DNA from: Chitinimonas prasina
GTDB lineage: Bacteria > Pseudomonadota > Gammaproteobacteria > Burkholderiales > Chitinimonadaceae
Reading direction: 5' to 3'
Assembly (NCBI RefSeq): GCF_030160395.1
Contig: NZ_BSOG01000002.1
Span: 821,280 to 885,279, forward strand
Length of the DNA stretch: 64,000 nt
Below, piece by piece: positions 1 to 8,706 of the stretch (position 1 is its first letter; each line of letters begins with the position of its first letter). The translations under genes and the position numbers were made by a program. The notes under the pieces are model-generated. The model was not told where the DNA came from. It searched no databases and saw nothing but the letters and a program-made list of their open reading frames with translations.

Positions 1-622
1 CTTCCAGCTCATCCAGGGTCACGGCCACCGGGCTGAATGCGCTGGCCGGCTTGGATAACACAAAGCCAAAACCCTTGGCCAACTCGTTCGGTATCAGGTT
101 ACGCAGGCTGACATCGTTGACCAGCATCACCAGCCGCACGTGACGCGCCGCATCCTCGGCGCTGGTGCCCTTGGGCACATCGTCGGTAATCACGGCCACC
201 TCGGCCTCGAGATCGGTTCCCCAGGCCTCGTCCAGAATGGATATAGGATCACGGGCGCCCAGCATATCGTCCGAGCCACCTTGGTACATCAGCGGGTCGG
301 TATAGAACGAGGGCGGCATTTCCGCGTTGCGGGCCTTGCGTACCAGTTCCACATGGTTCAGGTAGGCCGAGCCATCCACCCATTGATAGGCACGCGGCAG
401 CGGCGCCGCACACTGCGCAGGGTCGAATGCCTGGGCGCGTCCCTCATGGCCGCTGTTCAGCAGTTCCGATACCTTGCGGAGCTGCGGCTCGATGTGTGCC
501 CAATCATCCAGCGCCGCCTGCATGGTGGGCGCGATGTCCGGGACGGCCACATAGTGCTTGAGATCACGGCTGACCACGACGAGTCGGCCATCACGGCCAT
601 GCTTGAGACTAGCGAGTTTCAT
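1..622 (-). CDS. Fumarylacetoacetate hydrolase family protein (partial, C-terminus outside window)
   Basis: The reverse strand from the ATG at 620-622 is open to the window edge and gives about 207 residues starting MKLASLKHGRDGRLVVV. The N-terminal part (KHYVAVPDIAPTMQAALDDW, then PLPRAYQWVDGSAYLNHVELVRK) and the later DLEAEVAVITDDVP and LVMLVNDVSLRNL stretches are typical of the ~330-residue FAH-family hydrolases. EAEVAV holds metal-binding acidic residues of this fold. In this family fumarylacetoacetate is split to fumarate and acetoacetate, the last step of tyrosine breakdown. It lies 159 bp downstream of phhA on the same strand, in a run with hppD, which supports that role. Close relatives act on other acylpyruvates, so the exact substrate is inferred from context. 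The C-terminal third is cut off by the window. Confidence 0.85.
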   Translation of the reverse strand, partial: MKLASLKHGRDGRLVVVSRDLKHYVAVPDIAPTMQAALDDWAHIEPQLRKVSELLNSGHEGRAQAFDPAQCAAPLPRAYQWVDGSAYLNHVELVRKARNAEMPPSFYTDPLMYQGGSDDMLGARDPISILDEAWGTDLEAEVAVITDDVPKGTSAEDAARHVRLVMLVNDVSLRNLIPNELAKGFGFVLSKPASAFSPVAVTLDELE

Positions 623-781
623 GCTTGAGTTCCTATGTTATGGGGATGGGCAGCAACCTCAGCTTTCAGGCAAGACAGGATGCGAGCGAAAAATTTCAAC
701 GCAGCATATTGCTGATACGGCGATGTAAATTCTTTGCGCGCGACACCCTGCTCCGACGAGTTGAGGTTTCCGGCAACCCCC

Positions 782-1684
782 TTATGCTTTCTTCGCGCCA
801 TGATAGGCGCCTGTACCCCGATGCAGCACTTCGTCGACGGGCAGTATGTCGCCCGGCTGCAGCTCAGGCTGCGACTGGATGCGCGCATAGAGCGGCGCAA
901 AGTCGATACGGTCCAGCTCCAGCAGTTCGTCGAGGTTGTTCAGCACGAAATAGACTTCCTGGAAATCATCAATGCGGTAGTTGGTGCGCATCACCCTTTC
1001 CAGATCAAAGCGGATGCGATTGGGCGAGGCGTCATCCAGCGAGAAGATGCTCTCCGTGTAGGACGAGGCAATGCCCGCACCATAGATACGCAGGCCGTCG
1101 CTCTGCTGCACCAGACCGAACTCCACCGTATACCAATACACCCGCGCCAAATTCTTCAGCGTACCCAGCTTGTGCGCCCGCAAGCCACCCGCGCCATAGG
1201 CCTGAATGTAATCCGCGAACACCTTGTTCATCAGCATGGGAACATGGCCGAACACATCGTGGAACACATCCGGCTCTTCCAGGTAGTCCAGCTCGTGCGG
1301 CTTGCGGATAAAGTTGCCCGCCGGAAAACGCCGATTGGCCAGGTGCTCGAAGAACACATCGTCTGGCACCAAGCCAGGAACAGCAACAATCTGCCAGCCT
1401 GTCTTGCGCATCAAGGTCTCGGAAAGCTTGCGAAAATCCGGTATCTCGTCCGGCCCCATGGGCAGGTCGCGCATGCCCTCCACATAGGCATCGCAGGCTC
1501 GCCCAGGCAGCAGCTTGGTCTGACGCTCATACAGTGTTTTCCAGACACCATGCTCTTCAGCGGTGTAGTTCTCCCAACCCTGGTCTATGGTCCAATCCGG
1601 GCTGGGCGGTACGACATCGCCCGCCGCCAGTCCATGCTTGACGCGTTCGACCGGTGCTGCGGCAGAATCGGTATAAGTGCTCAT
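782..1684 (-). CDS. phhA: Phenylalanine 4-monooxygenase (phenylalanine hydroxylase)
   Basis: Converts L-phenylalanine to L-tyrosine with iron, O2 and a tetrahydropterin. The 300-residue protein is the single-domain bacterial form. The 2-His-1-Glu iron site is visible: H142 and H147 in EPDVFHDVFGHVPM and E188 in WYTVEFG, offset by four from the Chromobacterium violaceum enzyme. GAGIASSYTES and the PPS/TIDQGW region are also typical. The frame is open 19 codons further up, but I chose the ATG at 1684 because it lies just after the stop of the upstream VOC gene (7-bp gap). The VOC and hppD genes upstream place it in a phenylalanine-to-tyrosine-to-homogentisate operon. Confidence 0.95.
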   Translation of the reverse strand: MSTYTDSAAAPVERVKHGLAAGDVVPPSPDWTIDQGWENYTAEEHGVWKTLYERQTKLLPGRACDAYVEGMRDLPMGPDEIPDFRKLSETLMRKTGWQIVAVPGLVPDDVFFEHLANRRFPAGNFIRKPHELDYLEEPDVFHDVFGHVPMLMNKVFADYIQAYGAGGLRAHKLGTLKNLARVYWYTVEFGLVQQSDGLRIYGAGIASSYTESIFSLDDASPNRIRFDLERVMRTNYRIDDFQEVYFVLNNLDELLELDRIDFAPLYARIQSQPELQPGDILPVDEVLHRGTGAYHGAKKA

Positions 1685-1691
1685 GATCCGC

Positions 1692-2231
1692 TCAATTCCG
1701 GAATTCACGCTCATGCAGGAAGGCGCCTTGCTTGGGTGCACGCTTGGTACGTGACCACTCCTCCAGCATGTCCCACTTCACTTCATCCAGGCGCTTGAGC
1801 ATGTTTTCTTCATCGGGGTCCGGGCAGGCCAGTTCCAGCCTGTGGCCGTTCGGATCAAAGAAGTAGATCGAATGGAAAGCACCGTGATCGGTCACCCCCA
1901 GTACATCGACCCCATTGGCTTCCAGGTGGGCGCGATACTCAAGCAGCGTTTCGCGATCCTTCACCTTGAAGGCGATATGCTGTACCCACGCCGGGGTATT
2001 GGGGTCGCGCCCCATCTCAGGCTGGGTAGGCAACTCGAAGAATGCCAGCACATTGCCCTGGCCTGCATCCATGAAGATATGCATATACGGATCAGCTGCC
2101 TTGGTCGAAGGCACATAGTCCTCTGAGATCGCCAGCATGAAATCCATCTTCAGCATCTTCTGGTACCACAGCACGGTTTCCTTGGCGTCCTTGCAGCGGT
2201 ACGCCACGTGATGGATGCGATCTATCTTCAT
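1692..2231 (-). CDS. VOC-family (glyoxalase/extradiol dioxygenase fold) protein
   Basis: This 179-residue protein has two short VOC halves. It opens with IDRIHHVAYRCKDAKETVLWY, has a central PAWVQHIAFKVKDRETL and ends with HSIYFFDPNGHRLELACP. These carry the usual metal positions: H in IHHVAY, H in VQHIAF and E in HRLELA. Its start is one base from the hppD stop and its stop is 7 bp before phhA, so it is clearly part of the tyrosine operon. It could be a glyoxalase, a ring-cleavage dioxygenase or an isomerase for a pathway intermediate. The sequence alone does not decide, and I do not assign a substrate. Confidence 0.85.
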   Translation of the reverse strand: MKIDRIHHVAYRCKDAKETVLWYQKMLKMDFMLAISEDYVPSTKAADPYMHIFMDAGQGNVLAFFELPTQPEMGRDPNTPAWVQHIAFKVKDRETLLEYRAHLEANGVDVLGVTDHGAFHSIYFFDPNGHRLELACPDPDEENMLKRLDEVKWDMLEEWSRTKRAPKQGAFLHEREFRN

Positions 2232-2232
2232 G

Positions 2233-3309
2233 TCAGGCCTCCGCCTTCAGTACGCCACGGCGTATCTGGTCACGCTCCAGCGATTCAAACAAGGCCTTGA
2301 AGTTGCCTTCGCCAAAGCCATCGTCACCCTTGCGCTGGATGAACTCGAAGAACACCGGGCCCAGCACGGTTTCCGAGAATATCTGCAACAGCAGGCGCTT
2401 GTCGCCCTCGGTAGTGCCATCAAGCAGGATGCCGCGCGTGCGCAGCGCCTCCACGTTCTCGCCATGGCCCGGCAGGCGCTCCTCCAGCATTTCGTAATAA
2501 GTATCGCGCGGCGCGGTCATCAACGGGATACCAGCCTCACGCAGCAGATCTATGCTGCGCAGCAAATCATCGGTGAACAGGGCAATATGCTGTATGCCTT
2601 CACCGTTGAACTTCATCAGGAATTCCTCGATCTGGCCCGAACCCTTGGAGGATTCTTCGTTCAACGGGATACGTATCATGCCATCCGGTGCAGTCATCGC
2701 CCGCGAGGTCAGACCTGTGTACTCACCCTTGATGTCGAAGTAGCGTATCTCGCGGAAGTTGAACAGGTGCTCATAGAACTCGGCCCAGAATTTCATGCGG
2801 CCGCGATAGACATTGTGGGTCAGGTGATCCACCACCTTGAAACCATGTCCCTTGGGATGACGATCCACACCTTCGATAAACTCGAAGTCGATATCGTAGA
2901 TCGACTTGCCTTCTTCAAAGCGGTCGATCAGATACAGCGGTGCACCACCGATACCCTTGATGGCAGGCAGCTTCAGTTCCATCGGCCCGGTGGGAATATC
3001 GATAGGCTGCGCCCCCAGTTCAAGCGCGCGCTTGTATGCCTTGTGCGCATCCTTGACCCGGAAAGCCAGGCCGCAAGCCGATGGACCATGCTCGGCGCTG
3101 AAATACGCAGCCACACTCCTGGGCTCGCGGTTGACGATGAAGTTGATATCGCCCTGACGATAGAGCAGCACATCTTTGGAGCGATGGCGAGCCACCAGTG
3201 TGAAGCCCATCTTCTCGAACAGCGGCTCAAGCACATTGGGTGTGGGCGACGCAAATTCCACGAACTCGAAGCCCATCAGACCCATCGGGTTTTCATAAAG
3301 ATCTGCCAT
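2233..3309 (-). CDS. hppD: 4-hydroxyphenylpyruvate dioxygenase
   Basis: Turns 4-hydroxyphenylpyruvate into homogentisate, the key step of tyrosine catabolism. At 358 residues it is the usual length of the bacterial enzyme. The three iron ligands are H162 (VVDHLTHNV), H241 (GIQHIALFT) and E322 (VFFEFIQRK), matching the numbering of the Pseudomonas fluorescens enzyme almost exactly. The C-terminal gating helix region ([18 protein letters not shown]) is intact. It is the first gene of the minus-strand set and faces an Lrp/AsnC gene across a 170-bp intergenic region, so that regulator is the obvious candidate to control it. No homogentisate dioxygenase or maleylacetoacetate isomerase is seen in this window. 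Confidence 0.97.
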   Translation of the reverse strand: MADLYENPMGLMGFEFVEFASPTPNVLEPLFEKMGFTLVARHRSKDVLLYRQGDINFIVNREPRSVAAYFSAEHGPSACGLAFRVKDAHKAYKRALELGAQPIDIPTGPMELKLPAIKGIGGAPLYLIDRFEEGKSIYDIDFEFIEGVDRHPKGHGFKVVDHLTHNVYRGRMKFWAEFYEHLFNFREIRYFDIKGEYTGLTSRAMTAPDGMIRIPLNEESSKGSGQIEEFLMKFNGEGIQHIALFTDDLLRSIDLLREAGIPLMTAPRDTYYEMLEERLPGHGENVEALRTRGILLDGTTEGDKRLLLQIFSETVLGPVFFEFIQRKGDDGFGEGNFKALFESLERDQIRRGVLKAEA

Positions 3310-3437
3310 TGCTGCTGCCCTCTATCCAGTGTGGGAAATGGACGCACATAGCCTGCGCATCCTAGTTTGTCTGTGCCGACAGGATACGAATTCTGCCGCG
3401 CAATGTGCTAGCAAATTGGGCTCGGAAGCAGCGCAGC

Positions 3438-3456
3438 ATTGGCATAAAATGCCAAT
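3438..3456. promoter_or_regulatory. Perfect 19-bp inverted repeat, candidate Lrp/AsnC operator
   Basis: ATTGGCATAAAATGCCAAT has 8-bp perfect arms around AAA. It sits 23 bp before the Lrp/AsnC start and in the shared intergenic region with hppD. Lrp/AsnC proteins bind short AT-centred dyads, often in their own promoter, so an operator for self-control and hppD control is likely. The function is inferred. Confidence 0.5.
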
Positions 3457-3479
3457 ATTGAACCAATTCGAGCAAAAAA

Positions 3480-3962
3480 ATGATTGAGCTGGATAAAACC
3501 GACCTGAAAATCCTGTCAGTGCTGCAACAGGAAGGACGCCTCAGCAATCTGGAGCTGGCCGAGGCAATCAATCTTTCGCCCTCACCTACCCTCAGGCGGT
3601 TGAAACGGCTGGAACAGGAAGGCGTGATTGCGCAGTACGTGGCGCTGCTGGAGCCGGCCAAGATAGGCCTGGGGCTGGAAGCCTTTGTAAGGGTGATGCT
3701 GGACAAACGTGAACGGCAGTTCGCCGCTTTTGCCCAGGCCGTACAAGGCTGGCCAGAGGTGGTCACCTGCCATGCCATGGCAGGCGAAATGGATTATCTG
3801 CTCAGGGTGGTGTTCGAGGATCTCGCCCACTTCTCGCGCTTTGTCATGGATACCCTGCTGCAGCACCCAGGGGTCGTGGACGTGAAATCCAGCTTTGTGC
3901 TGCAAGCCATCAAGCAGACCACCGCCCTGCCACTGGCCCACTTGGCCAGGCCGCAAGGCTAG
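3480..3962 (+). CDS. Lrp/AsnC family transcriptional regulator
   Basis: 160 residues with the classic layout. An N-terminal winged helix (IELDKTDLKILSVLQQEGRLSNLELAEAINLSPSPTLRRLKRLEQEG) is followed by a RAM/AsnC ligand-binding domain (QGWPEVVTCHAMAGEMDYLLRVVFEDL). It is transcribed away from hppD, so it probably senses an aromatic amino acid and controls the tyrosine operon, but the ligand cannot be read from sequence. The ATG at 3480 follows an A-rich stretch with a weak ribosome site. The stop overlaps the end of the convergent GNAT gene by a few bases. Confidence 0.93.
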   Translation: MIELDKTDLKILSVLQQEGRLSNLELAEAINLSPSPTLRRLKRLEQEGVIAQYVALLEPAKIGLGLEAFVRVMLDKRERQFAAFAQAVQGWPEVVTCHAMAGEMDYLLRVVFEDLAHFSRFVMDTLLQHPGVVDVKSSFVLQAIKQTTALPLAHLARPQG

Positions 3963-4570
3963 GCAGCCAGGCGCTCAGCCACCACACGCTCAGGGCGGCC
4001 CGTCGCTTGCAGGTCAGCTTCGTTGCTGGCCCGACGCTCAGCCGGTATACGGTAAACCAGGCTGGCATCCAGCCAAGGGAAATCGCGCAGCTCGCCATGC
4101 GGTTGCATACCCAGCTTCTCCAGTACACGACGGGAGCCGGTATTGCCGGGCCGGACCAGGCCACAGACTTCGGTTGCAGCCAGGGTATCGAACGCCATGC
4201 TCAAGGCCGTGCGGCCCAGCTCGGTTGCATAGCCCTGCCCCCATGCCGATGGCCGGAAGCGGAAACCCAGATTGAGGCGCTGCTGCTGGCCGTATTCCCG
4301 CCAAGACAAACCACCAAAACCCAGCACCACCTGCGGCGCGTCGCGCTGGCAGATCACCCACAAACCAAAACCATGGCGTGCCCAGTGCATCTGCCAGCGC
4401 CACAGCACATCGGCAGCGGCTTCAGGGCTGGCCAGCGGGCCAGCAGGGTTGTGCAGGCAGGTCGCCGCATCGCCGAATATCTCATACAGCGCCGCCACAT
4501 CCGACGCCACCGGCGCACGCAGCAGCAGGCGTTCAGTCTCGATACGGGCAAATGACGGTTGGGTAGGCAT
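3959..4570 (-). CDS. GNAT-family N-acetyltransferase (RimJ/RimL-like)
   Basis: 203 residues. It starts with the typical RIETERLLLRAP of ribosomal-protein-acetyltransferase-like GNATs. It continues through GFGGLSWREYGQQQRLNLGFRFRPSAWGQGYATE, the acetyl-CoA loop region, and ends with NTGSRRVLEKLGMQPHGE, the usual second signature. The acceptor is unknown; members modify protein N-termini, antibiotics or small amines. It is a single gene convergent with the Lrp/AsnC regulator and divergent from a LysR gene, so context gives no further clue. Confidence 0.88.
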   Translation of the reverse strand: MPTQPSFARIETERLLLRAPVASDVAALYEIFGDAATCLHNPAGPLASPEAAADVLWRWQMHWARHGFGLWVICQRDAPQVVLGFGGLSWREYGQQQRLNLGFRFRPSAWGQGYATELGRTALSMAFDTLAATEVCGLVRPGNTGSRRVLEKLGMQPHGELRDFPWLDASLVYRIPAERRASNEADLQATGRPERVVAERLAA

Positions 4571-4667
4571 GGGGTGTCAGACAGGGGTCTTGTGATGGCC
4601 GTATTGTCTGGCTTATCCTGCCATGCAGGAACACCACCATCACTTATAGTTCTTATAAGAAATCATT

Positions 4668-5585
4668 ATGTCTCTATTGATCAGCGATCTCGAACTGCTG
4701 CGCGATGTAGCCGAGCGTGGCAGCTTCAGCCAGGCCGCCGCCGCCCGTGGCTGGTCTCAGCCCCAGGTCAGCCAGCGCATAGCCCAGCTGGAGGCCAGCC
4801 TGGGCACCCAGCTGTTCCAGCGCCATCGTCGCGGCGCAGTCGCCACCCCGGCCTGCCTGCTGTATCTCGAGTCGGTCAGGCGGGCACTGTCCGAGCTGAG
4901 CCTGGGCCGACAAGCCATACAAGGCGCCGCAGTGCTGCCCGAGGCGCGCGTGGGTTGCCCGCCCTCGCTGGCTTCGCTGGTCTTCAGCCCCCTGGTCGCC
5001 GCCCTGGCCGAACAACCGGTAGAGCTGTTCTGCCACACCGATCATTCACCCGAACTGATGGAGCGTGTGCTGGCAGGCCGGCTTAAAGTGGCTTTCGTGT
5101 TCAACCGCCCCACCATAACCGGCATACAGCTGGAACTGCTGGCACGCTCCCCCATCGTCGCCATGGTGGCGGCAGACCATCCGCTGGCGCAGTCTGGCCC
5201 CTTGCCCCTGGCGGCCATTGCCGATGCCCGTATCTCGCCGCAATGGTGGGGGCAGGACGCAGAAGCACTGGTCAGGCTGTTGCGCCAGCACCGCCGAGCG
5301 CCCTTGCCCCTGCATACCAATCAGCCCGCCACGACGGCTTGCGAGCTGGCCCTGGAGCACGGTTTCATCGTCTTTATGCCGGCCATCGCCGCCTTGCGCG
5401 AATTGTCGCGGGGACAGCTCAAGGTGCTGGAACTCAGCGACCTGCCTCAGTGGGAATGGGAGGTCATGATGGCCTACCGGGCAGGCAAGCGCCCCGATGC
5501 CGCCCGCGAACTGGTGCTGCAGGCTGCAAGAGAGATCGGTCATGGCTGGCGCCAGGCCTTGGCCACTCATCTGCCTGCCGGTTAG
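4668..5585 (+). CDS. LysR-family transcriptional regulator
   Basis: 305 residues. An N-terminal helix-turn-helix (DLELLRDVAERGSFSQAAAARGWSQPQVSQRIAQLEASLGTQLFQRHRRG) is followed by a periplasmic-binding-type effector domain (RVGCPPSLASLVFSPLVAAL onwards). The length and layout are standard. It is divergent from the GNAT gene 97 bp upstream and convergent with the serine hydrolase gene, so a direct target is not obvious. The GNAT gene is the best guess because LysR proteins often control the divergent neighbour. Confidence 0.92.
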   Translation: MSLLISDLELLRDVAERGSFSQAAAARGWSQPQVSQRIAQLEASLGTQLFQRHRRGAVATPACLLYLESVRRALSELSLGRQAIQGAAVLPEARVGCPPSLASLVFSPLVAALAEQPVELFCHTDHSPELMERVLAGRLKVAFVFNRPTITGIQLELLARSPIVAMVAADHPLAQSGPLPLAAIADARISPQWWGQDAEALVRLLRQHRRAPLPLHTNQPATTACELALEHGFIVFMPAIAALRELSRGQLKVLELSDLPQWEWEVMMAYRAGKRPDAARELVLQAAREIGHGWRQALATHLPAG

Positions 5586-5621
5586 CGCAGAGGCAGCCAC
5601 CCTCCAGCCATCACCTGGGTA

Positions 5622-6734
5622 CTATGGCGTAGTTGCGGGCTCCAGCAGTTTCAGCAGACCATCGGCCAGCTCAACCACACCAGCATCGCTGCGGTTGAGC
5701 AGCAGCACCAGGCTCAGGCCGCCGTCACGATAGCGCGCGGCGTAGGATTCAAAGCCCTGCCAGGCACCGTCATGGTAGAGCCACTCGCGCCCGCTGCGCA
5801 GGCCTAGCTCCCACCCCAGTCCATAGGGGTGACGCTTACCGCTATTGAGCCGCACCGGCTGCCACAGCTCGGCCAAGTGCTCGGGTGCCAGCAAGGTAGC
5901 ATTGCGCAGCGAGGCATCCCATTTGATCATGTCCTGCAGGCCCACATAGAGCGAACCATCTGCCGTGGTATTGAGCGTAGGCGACACCCAATCCTGGTTC
6001 TTCAGTCGGCCATCGATCAGCTGATAACCGGCAGCACGATGCGGCACGATATCGCGTTCGCTGATCACCCTGGCGGTAGCCATGCCTAACGGCTTAAATA
6101 CCCGCCGCTGCAGAAAATCACCATAGAACTGCCCTGCCAGCTTGCTGACCAGCACCCCCAACAGGACATAGCCGGGGTTGCTGTATTGCCAGCGCTCGCC
6201 TGGCTTGGCCTGCAGCGGCATACCCATGATGTAGCGCGCCAGCTCCTGCTCGCTGTAGTCGCGCCGATAGTCGAATTTCTCCGGCCAGTCTGCTGGCAGG
6301 CCTGCGGTATGGGTAAGCAAATGCCGCACCGTCATATTGCGCCAGCTGGCGGGGGCTTGCGGCAGGTGGCGGGCAAGCTTGTCATCCAGCTTCAGCTTGC
6401 CATCCTGCACCAGCAGCATGACTGCCATGGCCGTCATCTGCTTGCCCACCGACCCCGACTGAAACACCGTTTCCGGCCTGACCGGCACCTGGTGCTCCAC
6501 ATTGGCCAGACCATAGCTGCGCAGCAATCGAACTTCGCCCCGCTCCACGATAGCCAGTGCAGCGCCAGGTACCTGCCTTGCTTGCAGCCACTGGTTGAGG
6601 TGGGCATCAATGGCTTGCGCATCTATCTGCAGGGGCTGCGGCTGCCGGCCGACGTCCGCCGCCATAGTGCCCACATTGATTAGCAAGGCCAGTAGCAGGC
6701 CCCAAAAAAGGTTGCGCCGATTCAGTTTCAACAT
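5622..6734 (-). CDS. Serine hydrolase of the beta-lactamase (class C/DD-peptidase) family
   Basis: 370 residues with an N-terminal signal peptide (RRNLFWGLLLALLINVGTMAADV), so a periplasmic or secreted enzyme. The active-site motifs of the family are visible: SVGK at 95-98 (Ser95 nucleophile, Lys98), YSN at 184-186 and a late HDG in EWLYHDGAWQGF in place of the KTG triad. The final part DGGLSLVLLLNRSD is also typical. Such proteins include esterases, D-aminopeptidases and peptidoglycan-acting enzymes, and the substrate cannot be fixed here. The L,D-transpeptidase gene upstream on the same strand hints at a cell-wall role. The ATG at 6734 has a good GGAAGGA ribosome site. Confidence 0.88.
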   Translation of the reverse strand: MLKLNRRNLFWGLLLALLINVGTMAADVGRQPQPLQIDAQAIDAHLNQWLQARQVPGAALAIVERGEVRLLRSYGLANVEHQVPVRPETVFQSGSVGKQMTAMAVMLLVQDGKLKLDDKLARHLPQAPASWRNMTVRHLLTHTAGLPADWPEKFDYRRDYSEQELARYIMGMPLQAKPGERWQYSNPGYVLLGVLVSKLAGQFYGDFLQRRVFKPLGMATARVISERDIVPHRAAGYQLIDGRLKNQDWVSPTLNTTADGSLYVGLQDMIKWDASLRNATLLAPEHLAELWQPVRLNSGKRHPYGLGWELGLRSGREWLYHDGAWQGFESYAARYRDGGLSLVLLLNRSDAGVVELADGLLKLLEPATTP

Positions 6735-6820
6735 GTTTCCTTCCTACTCCCTACGGGATGCTGGTTTTGATATGGTTTTTGATGTGGGTTTGTTATGCGG
6801 TTCTGCATGCCGCCAAACGC

Positions 6821-7531
6821 TCAACCCTGCAACGGATACTCCGCCAGAGCCGTATGTAAGGACGCATACAAACCCGGCAACCAATCCGGTGCGGCATCCG
6901 GCAGCAGCACAGGCTTGCGCCGGAAATCCCATGGCCCCACCAGGATGCGCAACTGCGCATTGCCCGCCAGCGCTGCCAGGATGAACAGATCCTCGGCGGC
7001 CTCGTCCCCCATGGCCAGACAGCCCGTCGAACGGGCGTCACCGTGAATCATGATGTCTCCACCCAATTGCGTTCTGCCAGCCTGCATGGCCATCTGCCGA
7101 TCAAATGCATTGGGATAGTCCAGCCGGATCGAAAGGTGGTAGCGGCTATTTGGGTTCAGCAGCTCCGCCTGGTAGAAACCTTCCGGAACCTGCCTGTCAC
7201 CCTCACGCAGCTTGGGCCCGGCCTCACCACTGGCGGCCAGCACCGGGTAGGTCTTGATGTACCGCCACGGCCCCTGCGCCTCATCGCGCCCATACACCCA
7301 CAGCTCACGCTCAGCCTTGAAGGCCAGGTAGGTCAGATGCTGTGGCGGGTACTGCAGGCCCGCTTGCAACACGGCCGGACGCAGCCGCAATGCCACCCCC
7401 GGAGAAAACTGGGTCACCCGTTCCGCTACGGTATAACGGCCCGCTCGCGTGGGTTGCTTGATCTGGCTCATGGTGGATAGGCAGCAGACACGCCATGCAA
7501 CGATGGCATAGGCGAAAAACAGGGGTGGCAA
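6821..7531 (-). CDS. L,D-transpeptidase (YkuD/YafK-like) family protein
   Basis: The catalytic signature GGDIMIHGDARSTGCLAM contains the H-G...S-x-G-C motif of YkuD transpeptidases, with Cys as nucleophile. An upstream stretch (FKAERELWVYGRDEAQGPWRYIKTYPV) matches the start of the domain. These enzymes form 3-3 peptidoglycan cross-links or attach proteins to the wall in the periplasm. The start is uncertain. The frame opens with TTG at 7531, giving a hydrophobic leader (PPLFFAYAIVAW) that could serve for export. The first ATG at 7471 would leave no leader, and neither has a clear ribosome site. It lies 86 bp upstream of the serine hydrolase gene. Confidence 0.82.
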   Translation of the reverse strand: MPPLFFAYAIVAWRVCCLSTMSQIKQPTRAGRYTVAERVTQFSPGVALRLRPAVLQAGLQYPPQHLTYLAFKAERELWVYGRDEAQGPWRYIKTYPVLAASGEAGPKLREGDRQVPEGFYQAELLNPNSRYHLSIRLDYPNAFDRQMAMQAGRTQLGGDIMIHGDARSTGCLAMGDEAAEDLFILAALAGNAQLRILVGPWDFRRKPVLLPDAAPDWLPGLYASLHTALAEYPLQG

Positions 7532-8004
7532 CAGGTAACAGGCACGCTTACGGAAGTGTATCCAAGGGCATGATCGGCATTACATCGCATAGCCAATACG
7601 ATAGCCGAGGTACTGGTTTGACGGGTCGCAAGTGTAACGTCTTGCGCAGCATAGCGACCCACTTCCTCGCCCCAGTCAAACGTCCCTATCGCCCCGGCGG
7701 GCACAAAGCATGCCATCACCACCCTGCCAATTCTTGCAGGCGACCTTCCTCTTTCTACTCAGTGATACCCCCTGCCAGCAAGCGCGGCAGCAAGATAGCC
7801 GGCACAGCCCCGGCCAAGCGTCCGATTTAGGCCACGACCCCAGCGATTGCTGATCGCCCTCGCCAGAAATACTTCACAACCCTCCACGGCCACTCGTCTT
7901 TGAGTTGCTCGCACCGTTGCTCTTCGTCGTGAGTAGCCCAGGCGCCTTGATGCGTCCTGGACGGCAATACCAGCCGATACGAAAAAAAGCCGGAGGAAAT
8001 CATT
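7532..8004. other. Intergenic region before the sigma-factor cluster
   Basis: About 470 bp without a convincing gene: the short frames here lack ribosome sites and family features. It must hold the divergent promoters of the L,D-transpeptidase gene and the sigma-factor cluster. The only clear element is a strong ribosome site (GGAGG, 7992-7996) 8 bp before the GTG start at 8005. Confidence 0.5.
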
Positions 8005-8706
8005 GTGGGGAATCAGCACGCCTTGAACGGGCCGTCAGGCTCACGCACCGAACAGCAATTGATCGAAAGTCTGGCCTTGCGAGAGCACAGGTCCTTGGAA
8101 AACTTCCTTAAGCAGTACCGTCCCTACCTGCTGTATCACTGCCGCCGCCTGTCCGGCGGCAACACCGACGACGCCAATGATCTGTTCAGCCAAGTCGTCC
8201 TGCGCATCTACACCGAATCACCCGATGCCTTGCGCCGTATCCGGCACCTGGGCGGCTGGTTGCGCCAGGTCGCCCAGAACAAATTCATCGACCAGCAGCG
8301 GTGTCGTATCGCCGAAACCCAGCGGCTGCAAGGCATCGACATCATGCTCGGCCAGAGCAGCCCCAGCTCGCCCGAACAGCAGTTGCTGGATGATGAACTG
8401 GCACGCCAGATACAACGCGCCTTTGCCGCGCTGCCAGACCGCTTGCGGTCCGTCGCCACGCTGCGCTTTGTCGACAATCTCTCGTATGAAGAAATCGCAC
8501 ACTGGCAGGATATCTCCCAGGTCAACGCGCGCAAGCGTGTGCAGGAAGCCAGGCGCCATCTGGTCAGTGCCCTCAAGAGCTATCTCGATATCTCCCTGGT
8601 TCCCACCGACACCAGCATGGTACGGCACACCCTGAACGAGATATTCCATGGTGTCTCGCCCCTTACCGCCAATTGCTATGCCAGCGCCGACGGAGTGGAA
8701 GAATGA
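8005..8706 (+). CDS. ECF-type RNA polymerase sigma factor
   Basis: 233 residues with the two core ECF regions. Sigma-2 runs about 45-105 (RPYLLYHCRRLSGG...ANDLFSQVVLRIY...LGGWLRQVAQNKFID) and sigma-4 about 145-195 (FAALPDRLRSVATLRFVDNLSYEEIAHWQDISQVNARKRVQEARRHL). A ~40-residue tail follows. The GTG start at 8005 has a strong GGAGG site. No anti-sigma gene follows. Instead the stop overlaps the start of the 1043-residue gene (ATGA), so the two are translationally coupled. It probably directs transcription of this cluster, which is inference from position. Confidence 0.88.
   Translation: MGNQHALNGPSGSRTEQQLIESLALREHRSLENFLKQYRPYLLYHCRRLSGGNTDDANDLFSQVVLRIYTESPDALRRIRHLGGWLRQVAQNKFIDQQRCRIAETQRLQGIDIMLGQSSPSSPEQQLLDDELARQIQRAFAALPDRLRSVATLRFVDNLSYEEIAHWQDISQVNARKRVQEARRHLVSALKSYLDISLVPTDTSMVRHTLNEIFHGVSPLTANCYASADGVEE

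Noticed and set aside
7532-8004. Small genes upstream of the sigma factor
   Set aside because: Open frames there have no ribosome site, no domain and composition typical of non-coding DNA.
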